Part shown: in pieces, positions 52,512 through 61,658 of the stretch
Position numbering within the stretch: position 1 is the stretch's first letter
How the letters are laid out: every line of letters begins with the position of its first letter
Origin: Flavobacterium tagetis
GTDB lineage: Bacteria; Bacteroidota; Bacteroidia; Flavobacteriales; Flavobacteriaceae
Length of the DNA: 64,000 nucleotides
Reading direction: 5' to 3'
NCBI RefSeq assembly: GCF_016735615.1
Contig: NZ_JAERSF010000002.1
Span: forward strand, 1,116,001-1,180,000
The notes under the pieces: generated by a model
Told to the model about the DNA's origin: nothing
Databases searched by the model: none
What the model saw: the letters and a program-made list of their open reading frames with translations, nothing else
Program-made: the position numbers and the translations under genes

Positions 52512-53296
52512 GAAATTTTCTTTAGCCAATTGGCGATAAAGTCAGCAATAGTTTGCCAATCTTCTTGATCTATACTCAAATGATTGAAATCTTGAAATTC
52601 TTTGTAGCAAGTAATAGAATGCAGGTTTTTGTATTTCTTGAAGTTTAAATTACTTAAAGAAACAGAAACAAAAGCATCGTTTGTGCTTGATATAAACAAA
52701 AGGGGATTGTGTTTTTTTTTGAAATCGATTTTGGCTGATTTAGAATAAATGTCACGTATAAGTGATTTAGACTCGGGAATCAATAAGGCTTCATAAGCTT
52801 CTTTTTGCTCTTCAAATGATATTTGGTTCGTGAAATAGCGTTGCCATGTCTTAAAAGGCATTAAATAGGTCTTATTTGGGGAACTGAAATAATCGGAAAA
52901 ATTCCAAATTGCTTTATAGAACGAAAAATTGAAATGCATAAGACTGCTTGGCGGAATAGAATTGATGCAGATTCCGTGTGATCCCAATTCTTTCTGAAGC
53001 AACAGTTGAGTTAGAAGTCCGCCATAAGAATGGCCTATTAAAATTGGCTTTTCGGGAAGCTTGTCAATAATTTCAGTGTAATAATCCAATAAGTTATTTA
53101 AACGTATTAAAGCAATTTTGGATTCTGAATGTGTTTGTCTTAAATCTATGGCAAGTTCGTTTTTGTAAAGCCAAGGAGGCGCGACAGTTTTATAGCCTTG
53201 ATTTTCAAAAAAAACAATCCATTCTTTCCAGCACGCATGGCTGATGAACGCTCCAGTAATAAACATAATCGTTTTTTTATTAGATAAATACATCAT
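52508..53296 (-). CDS. Alpha/beta hydrolase
   Basis: A 262-residue hydrolase related to the one at 45.5-46.3 kb. It shares the MFITGAFISHACWKEWIVFFENQGY opening (in part), nucleophile elbow LIGHSYGGLLTQLLL, acid region ISSTNDAFVSV and a C-terminal His (DFNHLSIDQEDW). The HG of the usual oxyanion motif is replaced by TGAF. Substrate unknown. The start has two adjacent ATG codons (53296 and 53293). Confidence 0.88.
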   Translation of the reverse strand: MMYLSNKKTIMFITGAFISHACWKEWIVFFENQGYKTVAPPWLYKNELAIDLRQTHSESKIALIRLNNLLDYYTEIIDKLPEKPILIGHSYGGLLTQLLLQKELGSHGICINSIPPSSLMHFNFSFYKAIWNFSDYFSSPNKTYLMPFKTWQRYFTNQISFEEQKEAYEALLIPESKSLIRDIYSKSAKIDFKKKHNPLLFISSTNDAFVSVSLSNLNFKKYKNLHSITCYKEFQDFNHLSIDQEDWQTIADFIANWLKKIS

Positions 53297-53339
53297 ATCG
53301 AAGCTTTTAGATTAATTTTCTGAAATGGGTGCTATTTAA

Positions 53340-53374
53340 TTTACAAAAGACAAAAGGAGTGCCTTTTTTGTAAA
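53340..53374. other. Intergenic hairpin between divergent hydrolases
   Basis: TTTACAAAA...AAAAGG / CCTTTT...TTGTAAA forms an imperfect hairpin between two divergent hydrolase genes. It may be an operator or leader structure. The rest of the gap up to 53577 is AT-rich without other recognisable features. Confidence 0.4.
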
Positions 53375-53577
53375 GTATTGATTATAAAAGCTTTGTTCTT
53401 AAAACTGATTTTGGAATTATTATATATCGTTAAAAAGAAGATTTGATTCTTGAAATATCATAATTTTTTAGACGATCAGAACATGCAACTTGTTTATTAT
53501 AAGGGTTCTGTGTTTTGGTTTAATCTTTGTCTACTTCCTTAAAAAATAATATTGATTTCAAATTTTAAATTATAATT

Positions 53578-54414
53578 ATGGAAAAAATTTATAACACAGA
53601 AACAAGTTTTGCAGAAATAGGTGACCGTACAATTGCTTATCGTTCTTACGGAAAAGGAAAAGCAATAATTTTTGTAAACCGTTTTAGAGGAACGCTCGAT
53701 ACTTGGGATCCGTTATTTATTGCTGAACTGGCAAAAAAGTTCAATGTTATCGTATTTGATTATTCTGGAATTGGTTCTTCTACAGGCAGTCTGGCTCCGG
53801 ATATTACAGTTGTTGCAAAAGATGTAAAAGATCTCGCTGATTTCTTAAAGCTGGACTCGGTTATTGTTTTAGGATGGTCTTACGGCGGATTGGTAGCACA
53901 AACGGCAACTTTGCTATACCCTAATCTTGTAACGCATGCTGTTTTAGTTGGAACAAATCCTCCGGGAAAAAATGAGATTCCGATTGAACAAGCATTTTTC
54001 GATGCTGCGCTAAAACCTGTAAATGATTTTGAAGATGAAATCGTTTTGTTTTTTGAACCAAAATCAGAATCTAGCCGATTGGCTGCAAAAGCTTCCCATG
54101 ATAGAATTCATAAAAAAATTGATGGTGGAAAGATCCCTTCTACAATGGATGTTTTTCAGTTGTATTTTGGAGGAGGAGATACTTTTAGAGAAGATGCTTT
54201 AAATTTCAGAGAGCAATTAAAAAAGACCAAAACTCCTATTCTAATTATTTCTGGAGATCATGATATAAGTTTTGCAGTAGATAATTGGTATCCGATTATC
54301 AATCAAATGACAAATGCCCAAATGATTGTATATTCTGCAACAGGACATGGACCTCAGCATCAATATCCTGAATTGACAGCACAGTATATCATCAATTTTG
54401 TAGAATACGTATAA
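53578..54414 (+). CDS. Alpha/beta hydrolase
   Basis: A 278-residue hydrolase with elbow VLGWSYGGLVAQTATL, acid region IISGDHDISFAV and His in SATGHGPQHQYP. The oxyanion stretch is FVNRFRGTLDTWDP, where NR replaces the common HG; this variant occurs in a defined group of alpha/beta hydrolases in soil bacteria. The FDYSGIGSSTG turn is standard. No function can be assigned. It is monocistronic, ending at a strong bidirectional terminator. Confidence 0.9.
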   Translation: MEKIYNTETSFAEIGDRTIAYRSYGKGKAIIFVNRFRGTLDTWDPLFIAELAKKFNVIVFDYSGIGSSTGSLAPDITVVAKDVKDLADFLKLDSVIVLGWSYGGLVAQTATLLYPNLVTHAVLVGTNPPGKNEIPIEQAFFDAALKPVNDFEDEIVLFFEPKSESSRLAAKASHDRIHKKIDGGKIPSTMDVFQLYFGGGDTFREDALNFREQLKKTKTPILIISGDHDISFAVDNWYPIINQMTNAQMIVYSATGHGPQHQYPELTAQYIINFVEYV

Positions 54415-54526
54415 TTTAAGTTCATCAGCAGAACTGAATTATATGCAAAAGGAATAGTGTCAGCAACTATTCCTTTTTTTATGAAATTTTTTTATGTTGT
54501 ATTTAGTGGCCTTCTATTATAAAATG

Positions 54527-54560
54527 ATATTTCGCTAAAACTTATATTTTAGCGAAATAT
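54527..54560. terminator. Bidirectional terminator with ATTTCGCTAAA stem
   Basis: A perfect 14-bp inverted repeat (ATATTTCGCTAAAA / complement) with a 6-nt loop between two convergent genes. The stem sequence recurs upstream of the gene at 46.98-47.72 kb. Confidence 0.78.
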
Positions 54561-54578
54561 AGAAAAGAAATAACCAAT

Positions 54579-55259
54579 TTAAATTTCAATTGTAGTGTTT
54601 ATTTTAGGTAGAAATAATTGCAGTGAAGCATTTTTAAATTCATCTAAAGCTTTTTGATGATTCATGACAATAAAACCGAAGGTGTCATAATGAACGCCTA
54701 ATATTTTGTTTACTCCGACAAGTTTAGAAGCTTCAATAGCTTCTTCGATTCCCATTGTGAGTCCGTCGCCAATAGGAAAAACGGCAAAGTCAAGTTTTGT
54801 AAATTTTGGAATAAGTTGCATGTCTAAAGTAAGAGCAGTATCGCCACTGTAATAAAAATTGCCATCAGAGGTTGTAAGCACAAAACCACAGGCAATACCT
54901 CCATAAGAACCATCCATAAAACTGCTTGGATGCTGAGCAACAACGCATTTTACGGTTCCGAAATCAAAATCAAATTTACCGCCTGGATTGATGGGATGCG
55001 CATTTTCGATTCCGTTTTTTAATAGCCAATTATAGATTTCAAAATTTCCGAGCACTTTGGCTCCTGTATTTTTTGCAATTCGTTCTACATCGAGAATGTG
55101 GTCATAATGCGCATGAGAAATAAAAATATAATCTGCTTTTACGGCATCAACATCAACCTCTTTGGCTAATTCGTTTGGCGTAATAAAAGGATCAAAAAGA
55201 ATATGTTTTCCGTTGGCATAAACTGAAAAACACGAATGTCCGTAGTAAGTAACTTTCAT
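54579..55259 (-). CDS. UPF0173 metal-dependent hydrolase (MBL fold)
   Basis: A 226-residue metallo-beta-lactamase-fold protein of the UPF0173/YtkL type: MKVTYYGHSCFSVYANG at the start, metal motif FISHAHYDHILDVERIA (in part), FYYSGDTALTLDM and the late VHYDTFGFI. These proteins bind two metal ions and hydrolyse unknown small substrates. The start at MKVTYYGHSC was chosen as the family N-terminus; a longer frame adds 15 unlikely residues. It lies 112 bp upstream of the hairpin that ends the alkyl sulfatase transcript. Confidence 0.93.
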   Translation of the reverse strand: MKVTYYGHSCFSVYANGKHILFDPFITPNELAKEVDVDAVKADYIFISHAHYDHILDVERIAKNTGAKVLGNFEIYNWLLKNGIENAHPINPGGKFDFDFGTVKCVVAQHPSSFMDGSYGGIACGFVLTTSDGNFYYSGDTALTLDMQLIPKFTKLDFAVFPIGDGLTMGIEEAIEASKLVGVNKILGVHYDTFGFIVMNHQKALDEFKNASLQLFLPKINTTIEI

Positions 55260-55371
55260 GATAAATAGTTTTAAATCAGTTAATAATGAAGGTTGTTTTT
55301 TCAAGAAATGTGCCAGTGGAGAAGAATTGTTTTAATATGGTTTAACAGATAGGTTGGAATTAAGAAAAACA

Positions 55372-55403
55372 AAACCACTTTTCGAGCCTTCGAAAAGTGG
55401 TTT
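55372..55403 (-). terminator. Rho-independent terminator of the alkyl sulfatase gene
   Basis: AAACCACTTTTCG / CGAAAAGTGGTTT, a 13-bp perfect stem with a 6-nt loop, 25 bp after the sulfatase stop on the minus strand and followed there by TTGTTTTTC. Confidence 0.92.
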
Positions 55404-55428
55404 ATTTTTGAGATTTTATAAGTTTCAT

Positions 55429-57417
55429 TTAAGGTTCAACTATATGGAACCAGAAATTAAAGTTGTCAATTTTACCTAAGAATTTAATAAAGGCATTTTT
55501 ATCTCCGTCAATTTTAATAGTGCCATTATCAACTAAATCTTTAAAAGAACTTTCTCCTAAGCTGATTCGATCTAAATCTTTACGGTTTATAGTAAGGCTA
55601 GCTGTAATGTCTTCGCTCACATTACTTCCAATTCTAGGATTCACCGCACCATTTTCTACTAAGAGAGCCACTTTTTCATTAACGTCGGGCATAGTGATAT
55701 TGAAGTTATATTTCATTGCAGCAGCATCTGGGTCTGTACCTTTAAATTTCATTGCTAAGAAATTAAAAAACAAACTTGTAGACATTCCTCTTACCATATC
55801 TGGGCCAGCGGTATTTGGTGAAGGCATTACTTTAACTCCCTCTCGCAATTCTTTTGCGCCGGACAAGTAAAAGTTTCTCCATGGTCCAGATTCTGCCTGA
55901 TATCCTAATTGCTCGTAAGTATCGGCAAGAAGATTACGGGCACTTTGATTTTTAGGATCGGCAAAAACTAAATTATTAAGTACTGTTGCTGTCCATCGGT
56001 ATTCGCCTTTGTCAAAAGACTGTTTTGCTTTGGTTAAAACATTTGAGGCTCCTCCCATAAATTCTACATACTTTTTACCTTCTTCTTCTGGAGGCAGTTT
56101 GTCAAGATTTGCAGGATTTCCGTCAAACCATCCAAAATAAAGATCGTATTGTGCTTTAATATTATGGCTTACAGAACCGTAATATCCGCGATTATAAAAT
56201 TGTTTGTCTAGACTTTCTGGAAGTTTTATCATGTTGGCAATTTCAACAGGCGTATATCCTTCATTGGCTAATCTAAGTGTTTGATCGTGAATAAATCGAT
56301 ACAAATCTCTTTGGCTTTTCCAGTACGTGTTTATGGTTTCATTTCCCCATGTAGGCCAGTGGTGAGAACCAAATGTTGATTGTACATCTTTACCCCATTT
56401 TTGTAGAGACAGATCGATGTACTCGCTCCATTTCTGTCCATTTCTAACTTTCGCGCCTCTAAGAGTGTATAAATTATGAAGCGTATGGCTAATATCTTCT
56501 GCTTGACAGAAAGATTTAAATTCTGGGAAATAAAACATCATTTCCGCTGGAGCTTCCGATTCAGGTGTGTAAATAAACTCAACCGTTATTCCGTCAATTA
56601 TCTTTTTTTCTCCGTCAAGTTTTTTAATGATTTCTGTTCCTTCTAATATTCCTGCTAGTCCAGTAGAAGTTGTTTGTCCCAATCCAGTTCCAAGAGTTCC
56701 TTTAGCATCTTTAGGCAGGAGGTTTCCATACATATAAGACGCTCTTCTTCCCATGGTATTTCCTCCCATGACATTCTCACTGATGGCTTCGTCAAAATAT
56801 CCTTCAGGAACATAAATTGGAACTTTACCGCTTTTTACATCGGCTTCATCCACAACACCTCGAATTCCGCCGAAATGATCAATATGGCTGTGTGTATGAA
56901 TAATCGCAGATACTTTCCTTTTTCCCAGCTTTTGATTAGCTAGTTCTAGTCCTGCTTTAGCTGTTGGAGGAGACAAAAGCGGGTCAATTATAATCCATCC
57001 TGTTTTTCCTTCAATAAGGGTCATATTTGCAAGATCGAATCCGCGTATTTGATAGATACCGTCAGTAACTTTAAAAAGACCATGAATACTGTTTATCTCA
57101 CTTTGTCTCCATAAACTTGGATTAGTAGTTGCAGGAGCTTTACCTTTTATGAAATCATATTGTTTCATGCTATATACAACATTTCCTTTTTCGTCTTTTA
57201 TTTCTCCAGCAGGAAGAGTTGCAATAAAGCCTTTTCGGGCATTTTCATAATCGGTATTGTCATTAAAAGGAAGATAAGAAAGCAGATCTTCCTGTTTCTT
57301 TTTGGTGAAGGTACTAGCTTCTTTTTTGTTTGAATTTGCGTTCTGGGCTTTTACGCCGTCGCAAATAAATACCGCTAATAGAATCATTAATAGGAGTTCA
57401 GGAATTTTCTTTTTCAT
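55429..57417 (-). CDS. Exported alkyl sulfatase (SdsA1/BDS1-like, MBL fold)
   Basis: A 662-residue type III alkyl sulfatase. It has a signal peptide (LLAVFICDGVKAQ), the metallo-beta-lactamase motif THSHIDHFGG (His176, His178, Asp180, His181), further metal-region text FCQAEDISHTLHNLYT and STFGSHHWPTWG, the family segment YNRGYYGSVSHNIKA, a helical dimerisation region, and a C-terminal SCP2-like domain (IDGDKNAFIKFLGKIDNF, in part). Such enzymes cleave primary alkyl sulfates (for example dodecyl sulfate) to alcohol and sulfate, giving surfactant resistance and carbon. Full-length, with its own terminator. Confidence 0.95.
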   Translation of the reverse strand: MKKKIPELLLMILLAVFICDGVKAQNANSNKKEASTFTKKKQEDLLSYLPFNDNTDYENARKGFIATLPAGEIKDEKGNVVYSMKQYDFIKGKAPATTNPSLWRQSEINSIHGLFKVTDGIYQIRGFDLANMTLIEGKTGWIIIDPLLSPPTAKAGLELANQKLGKRKVSAIIHTHSHIDHFGGIRGVVDEADVKSGKVPIYVPEGYFDEAISENVMGGNTMGRRASYMYGNLLPKDAKGTLGTGLGQTTSTGLAGILEGTEIIKKLDGEKKIIDGITVEFIYTPESEAPAEMMFYFPEFKSFCQAEDISHTLHNLYTLRGAKVRNGQKWSEYIDLSLQKWGKDVQSTFGSHHWPTWGNETINTYWKSQRDLYRFIHDQTLRLANEGYTPVEIANMIKLPESLDKQFYNRGYYGSVSHNIKAQYDLYFGWFDGNPANLDKLPPEEEGKKYVEFMGGASNVLTKAKQSFDKGEYRWTATVLNNLVFADPKNQSARNLLADTYEQLGYQAESGPWRNFYLSGAKELREGVKVMPSPNTAGPDMVRGMSTSLFFNFLAMKFKGTDPDAAAMKYNFNITMPDVNEKVALLVENGAVNPRIGSNVSEDITASLTINRKDLDRISLGESSFKDLVDNGTIKIDGDKNAFIKFLGKIDNFNFWFHIVEP

Positions 57418-58032
57418 AAGTATTGATTTTAGAAATTAATAAACATATATAATTGTATTGTAGGGGTAAAGGGAATATCGAGTATGGAAAAATGATTTGA
57501 AACTATTATGATTTAGAGAGAAGTAGTTAAGCTTTATCTTATATAAATTTAATATTAGCTTTTTCTCAGTTTCATAAAATTATTAAGAAAGAGTTTCAAA
57601 AGTCTGATATTTAGCTTGAAACAGGTTGCAAGTTATAAGATGAAACAATTATTTTAGGAAAATTCAGCTATTTTGGAGGTTTCGACGATTTAAAATTATT
57701 TGATTTCTAATTTTTTAGTAATTGTATAGAGAAACAATGGATAAAATTTCTTTTTAATATAGTCTCTGATTTTCCATAGATTAAAATAGCACTTATAAAA
57801 TAAAATCTTTATCTTTAACTAGTCGGTATATCGGTTTATATGCTTTTGTTACTGTTTAAGTTAAGAACCCCAAATTTTCGTAAACAGTATATTTTAAATA
57901 CATTCAAACAATTTCAGAATTTATCTGAATAATAAGTTTTTATCTCATTTCTATTTTATCCTGCAGTTTTTAATTAAACAGCAAAGAAGTCGCTAGTTAA
58001 AAGTAATTTCAAATCATAAGAATATTATATAG
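57418..58032. other. 615-bp intergenic region without recognised features
   Basis: A very AT-rich gap between the divergent alkyl sulfatase gene and the exporter operon. I see no gene, tRNA, strong hairpin or copy of the local repeats. A clear TAnnTTTG box at suitable distance for either flank was not found; weak TATGTTTA-like text occurs before the sulfatase. A symmetrical short CGGTATATCGG sits at about 57825-57835 and could be an operator. Confidence 0.5.
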
Positions 58033-59484
58033 ATGCACATAAAACTAAATTTTCTAAAGCCGTTTATTTTGTTTTGCTTTTTGTTCGGTCTGGAAACAAA
58101 AGCGCAGACCACTTCTCTGGAGGAATGTTTTTCTATAGCACAGCAAAATAATATTACCATAAAACAGGCAAAATCTGCATTAAAGACGGGCGAATATAAT
58201 CTTCAAGCCGAAAAGAAGGGCTATTTGCCTAAGGTAGATCTTTTATCGAGTTATTCTTATTTGAGTAATCCGCTTACGATAAATCTGCAGACTGTTAAAG
58301 ACGGAGTTGTGGAGGGTTCATCACAGCAAAGTGTGAATACGGCAAACGAAATTTATCATGAAATTACAGGAAACAATTTATCACAGGCAGCGCAGGATCG
58401 TATTTATAATGCTTCAAAAACGGTTATTGGCGGTATTTATCCAGATTATAATCCCAGTTTAAGCAAGCAGTCTTATTTTATTGCAGGAGTGGGAGTTCGC
58501 CAGCCAATTTTTCTTGGGAATAAAATAAATTCAAGCATAGATCTGGCTCAATCAGTAGCCAATTCGGCGGGAATTGGAGTAGAGATTGCTGGCAAAGAAG
58601 TCGATTTTTTAATTGCAGTGCAATATCTTAGAATATTGTACCTCAACTCTTTAATTAAAAAACAAGAACAGATTGTAAACGCATTAGATAAAAACCGAAA
58701 CTACGCCGAAGAATTGGTCAAAAACAAAATTCTTCCGCCATACCAGAAAAACTGGACGAATGTGGTTTTGATTCAGGCGCAAAGTCAGTACAACAATATC
58801 AAGATGGAAAAACAAAATGCCCATCTTGAACTGAATAAACTCATGGGAGTTGACCTTGACACTACGATAGTGATTTCGGATACTTTAAGATATGCCGAAA
58901 TCAATCTAGAGAAACCTATGAAAGACTATTGGCTTACAAATCCAGTTTATAGAATTGCAAATAACAAAATCTCTTATGCAGAAACTGCCGAAAGAATCAG
59001 TAAGTCAATGGCTTTGCCGAATGTTTTTGCCATTGGAAATTACAATTTGTATCAGAAAGATTTACCGGTTTCTATTCCAGATTGGTTTGTAGGACTCGAA
59101 TTGCAATGGACTTTGTATAATGGACAGACAAGCAAAAAGACTTTGGCAGCTAAACAATTAATAGAAGAAGCGAAATTAGGAGAAGAGAATTCGAGTTTAA
59201 TGCTTCAAGTCCAGTCGAGAGTGGCAAAAAATAAAATGAGCTCGCTGCAAAATGATGTTATGACTATGGATGCAGCCAGAAAAGAAGCCAATACGACAAG
59301 TAGTTTAATTACGAAAAGAATGAACAATCAGCTATCATCGCCAAAAGACGTTAATGATGCTTTATTGGTAGAAACAGAAATAGAAAAAGGATATTATACT
59401 GCTGTTTTAGGATACTATCTGGCATTAGCTGAATATTTTAATAGTTTAGGAAATCCAAGTCAAATAACGCAATTTATTAAATAG
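58033..59484 (+). CDS. TolC family outer-membrane channel protein
   Basis: A 483-residue outer-membrane factor with a cleavable signal peptide (LFGLETKAQ) rather than a lipobox. It shows TolC-type repeats: LEECFSIAQQNNITIKQAKSAL (in part), GVGVRQPIFLGNKI and, in the second half, GLELQWTLYNGQTSKKT. It begins a four-gene operon with an HlyD adaptor and two ABC-2 permeases; the next ATG lies directly after its stop. It should be the exit channel of that exporter. It is distinct from the NodT-type channel at 3.8-5.2 kb. Confidence 0.94.
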   Translation: MHIKLNFLKPFILFCFLFGLETKAQTTSLEECFSIAQQNNITIKQAKSALKTGEYNLQAEKKGYLPKVDLLSSYSYLSNPLTINLQTVKDGVVEGSSQQSVNTANEIYHEITGNNLSQAAQDRIYNASKTVIGGIYPDYNPSLSKQSYFIAGVGVRQPIFLGNKINSSIDLAQSVANSAGIGVEIAGKEVDFLIAVQYLRILYLNSLIKKQEQIVNALDKNRNYAEELVKNKILPPYQKNWTNVVLIQAQSQYNNIKMEKQNAHLELNKLMGVDLDTTIVISDTLRYAEINLEKPMKDYWLTNPVYRIANNKISYAETAERISKSMALPNVFAIGNYNLYQKDLPVSIPDWFVGLELQWTLYNGQTSKKTLAAKQLIEEAKLGEENSSLMLQVQSRVAKNKMSSLQNDVMTMDAARKEANTTSSLITKRMNNQLSSPKDVNDALLVETEIEKGYYTAVLGYYLALAEYFNSLGNPSQITQFIK

Positions 59485-60477
59485 ATGAAAGATATATTTA
59501 AAAACTACTGGGCGCTGATCATTCCAATCTTTGTAGTAATAGCAGGACTGATTTTTTTCTTAAAAGACAATAACAAAGAAGATGGCAATTTCATAGGAAT
59601 GGTTGACGCGACAAGTGTTGGCGTTGCGGCCGAATTCCCAGGCAGATTAGATTCGTTACTTGTAAAACAGGGCGATACTGTAAAAACAGGACAATTGCTG
59701 GCTGTACTTCGATCTAACGAAATAAACGCCATAAAAGCGCAGGCATTATCGGCAATTGATGTCGCAAAAGGACAGCAGGAATTGCTTACACAAGGAGCAA
59801 GACCAGAGTTGATAGAAGCGACTTCTAAACTATATCAAATTAGTCAGGAACAATATAAATTGTTTAGCACGACGTATGATCGTATGGAACGACTGTATAA
59901 TGAAGATGTAATATCGGGACAAGAAAAAGATGTTTTCTATTTTAAATTTCAAGCGGCTAAAAAGGAAATGGAAACCGCTCAGTTAAATCTTCAGATGTTA
60001 AAAAACGGAACAAGACCAGAATTGCTAAAAACGGCAAATGCTATTGTAAAACAAGCAGAACAAGCCTATGAACTGACCAAAGCACTTGGTGATAATACAA
60101 GGGTTTATGCTCCTGCAGATGGCGTAATTTCTAACTTGGTTACACATCAGGGCGAAATTATTTCAATAGGATATCCGATTATGACGATTGAAAAGAAAAA
60201 CTCCACCATAATTAAGTTTAATATCAGACAAGACAAATCAAATCTGCTTAAAGTTGGAAGTAAAACAGCGGTTAAAGTTCCAGGTTGCGAGCCAGAAACG
60301 TTTGATGCCGTCGTGCATTCTATTGCGCCAACATTAGAATTTGCCAATTGGGTTCCGTCCAAAGATAAAGGAGAATTTGAACTGAGAACTTTTACGATAG
60401 AAGTAAAACCCGAAAATCTTGCACAAATTAAAGGACTTCGTTCTGGTATGACCGCTTCTTTAATTCTTCCTCAATGA
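59485..60477 (+). CDS. HlyD family periplasmic adaptor
   Basis: A 330-residue membrane fusion protein: one N-terminal transmembrane helix (ALIIPIFVVIAGLIFFL), a lipoyl half (GDTVKTGQLLAVLRSNEI), a coiled-coil hairpin, the second lipoyl half (VYAPADGVISNLVTHQGEIIS, in part) and a beta-barrel ending in GLRSGMTASLILPQ. It starts at the base following the TolC stop and its own end overlaps the first permease gene by four bases (ATGA). It would bridge the ABC-2 membrane components and the TolC channel. Confidence 0.94.
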   Translation: MKDIFKNYWALIIPIFVVIAGLIFFLKDNNKEDGNFIGMVDATSVGVAAEFPGRLDSLLVKQGDTVKTGQLLAVLRSNEINAIKAQALSAIDVAKGQQELLTQGARPELIEATSKLYQISQEQYKLFSTTYDRMERLYNEDVISGQEKDVFYFKFQAAKKEMETAQLNLQMLKNGTRPELLKTANAIVKQAEQAYELTKALGDNTRVYAPADGVISNLVTHQGEIISIGYPIMTIEKKNSTIIKFNIRQDKSNLLKVGSKTAVKVPGCEPETFDAVVHSIAPTLEFANWVPSKDKGEFELRTFTIEVKPENLAQIKGLRSGMTASLILPQ

Positions 60478-61658
60478 TTTTGATGATAAACATAATTATT
60501 AGAGAATGGAAGCGCATTCTAAGTCTAAAGGTATTTTATTTGGTAATGCTTGTAGTTCCTGTCGCTTTGTTTTTCTTCTATGCTCTTATTTACCAAAAGC
60601 AGGATGCTAAGAATTTGGCATTTGCTATTTGGGACGAAGATCAAAGTGCCATAAGCCGAGAGCTGATTTTTTTGTTAGAACAAAAAGAAACGCTTCAAAT
60701 TACCAGAAGAGTAAGCAGTGAAGCCGAAGTGAAAAAACTGATACAGGAAGGCAAAATATTAGGCGCTGTACATTTTCCTGCCAATATGCAGAAGAATATT
60801 TACAGCAGACATCCAAGTACTGTAACTTTATATACCAATGCCGCTGCATTAGTTCCTGCTAAATTAGTTTATAAGGCTGTTGCCGAAGTAGTCATTACAG
60901 GAAGCACAGGCATAATTTTGCAAAAATTGGTAAAAACAGGAATGAAACCCGACCAAGCAATGGCTATTGCTAATCCGATTAATTTAAATACCTATCAGCT
61001 TTATAATCCAACTTACAATTATCAGGAATATTTAGTTCCAGGATTAATAACTGTGGGAATGCAGATGATTTTGATTATCAGTTCTATGTTGGCTTTAAAT
61101 TATGAATGGCTTACAGGAACGATGAACGAATTATTTGATTCATCAAAAGGCTCTGTTATTGCTGTAATTATTGGAAAAACAATTGCGCATCTCGCCATTA
61201 GCTGGATAAATTTTATCATTATTACAGGGATAATCTTTCCTTTTTTTGATATTGGTGTTTCTGCTGCAACGGGAAAGTTTTTTGTGCTGTATACTATGCT
61301 TTCATTAGCTTGCATTGGCATCGGAATGTTTATATCGGCTTTGTTTAAAGACGTAATGCTTTCAGGAGATGTTGCTCTTTTCTACACTTCACCTGCTTTT
61401 GTATTCAGCGGATTTACTTTTCCGAGATGGGCAATGCCTTGGTACGATCAGTATTATGCGCTTATTATGCCTTATACTTCGTTTTTAGACGGATTTTTTA
61501 AGGTGTATTATATGAATCTGCCTTTGAAATATGCTCAAGGAGAAGTGACAAAACTCTTGTTGTTTTGTGTTGTAATGTATCCGACGGCGATGTTGTTGTT
61601 TAAACGTCAATTTAATTCGATTAAAGATGAAAAAGAAACCGCAACAATCGCTGACTAA
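60474..61658 (+). CDS. ABC-2 type exporter permease, first subunit
   Basis: A 394-residue membrane protein with the YhhJ/YbhR-like layout: one N-terminal helix (VFYLVMLVVPVALFFFYALI), a ~150-residue extracytoplasmic domain (containing AFAIWDEDQSAISRELI), then five helices including MLALNYEWLTGTMNELFDS and PAFVFSGFTFPRWAMPWYDQYY (in part). It is the export-type ABC-2 fold. It overlaps both neighbours by 4 and 32 bp. No nucleotide-binding subunit is encoded in the operon. Confidence 0.92.
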   Translation: MILMINIIIREWKRILSLKVFYLVMLVVPVALFFFYALIYQKQDAKNLAFAIWDEDQSAISRELIFLLEQKETLQITRRVSSEAEVKKLIQEGKILGAVHFPANMQKNIYSRHPSTVTLYTNAAALVPAKLVYKAVAEVVITGSTGIILQKLVKTGMKPDQAMAIANPINLNTYQLYNPTYNYQEYLVPGLITVGMQMILIISSMLALNYEWLTGTMNELFDSSKGSVIAVIIGKTIAHLAISWINFIIITGIIFPFFDIGVSAATGKFFVLYTMLSLACIGIGMFISALFKDVMLSGDVALFYTSPAFVFSGFTFPRWAMPWYDQYYALIMPYTSFLDGFFKVYYMNLPLKYAQGEVTKLLLFCVVMYPTAMLLFKRQFNSIKDEKETATIAD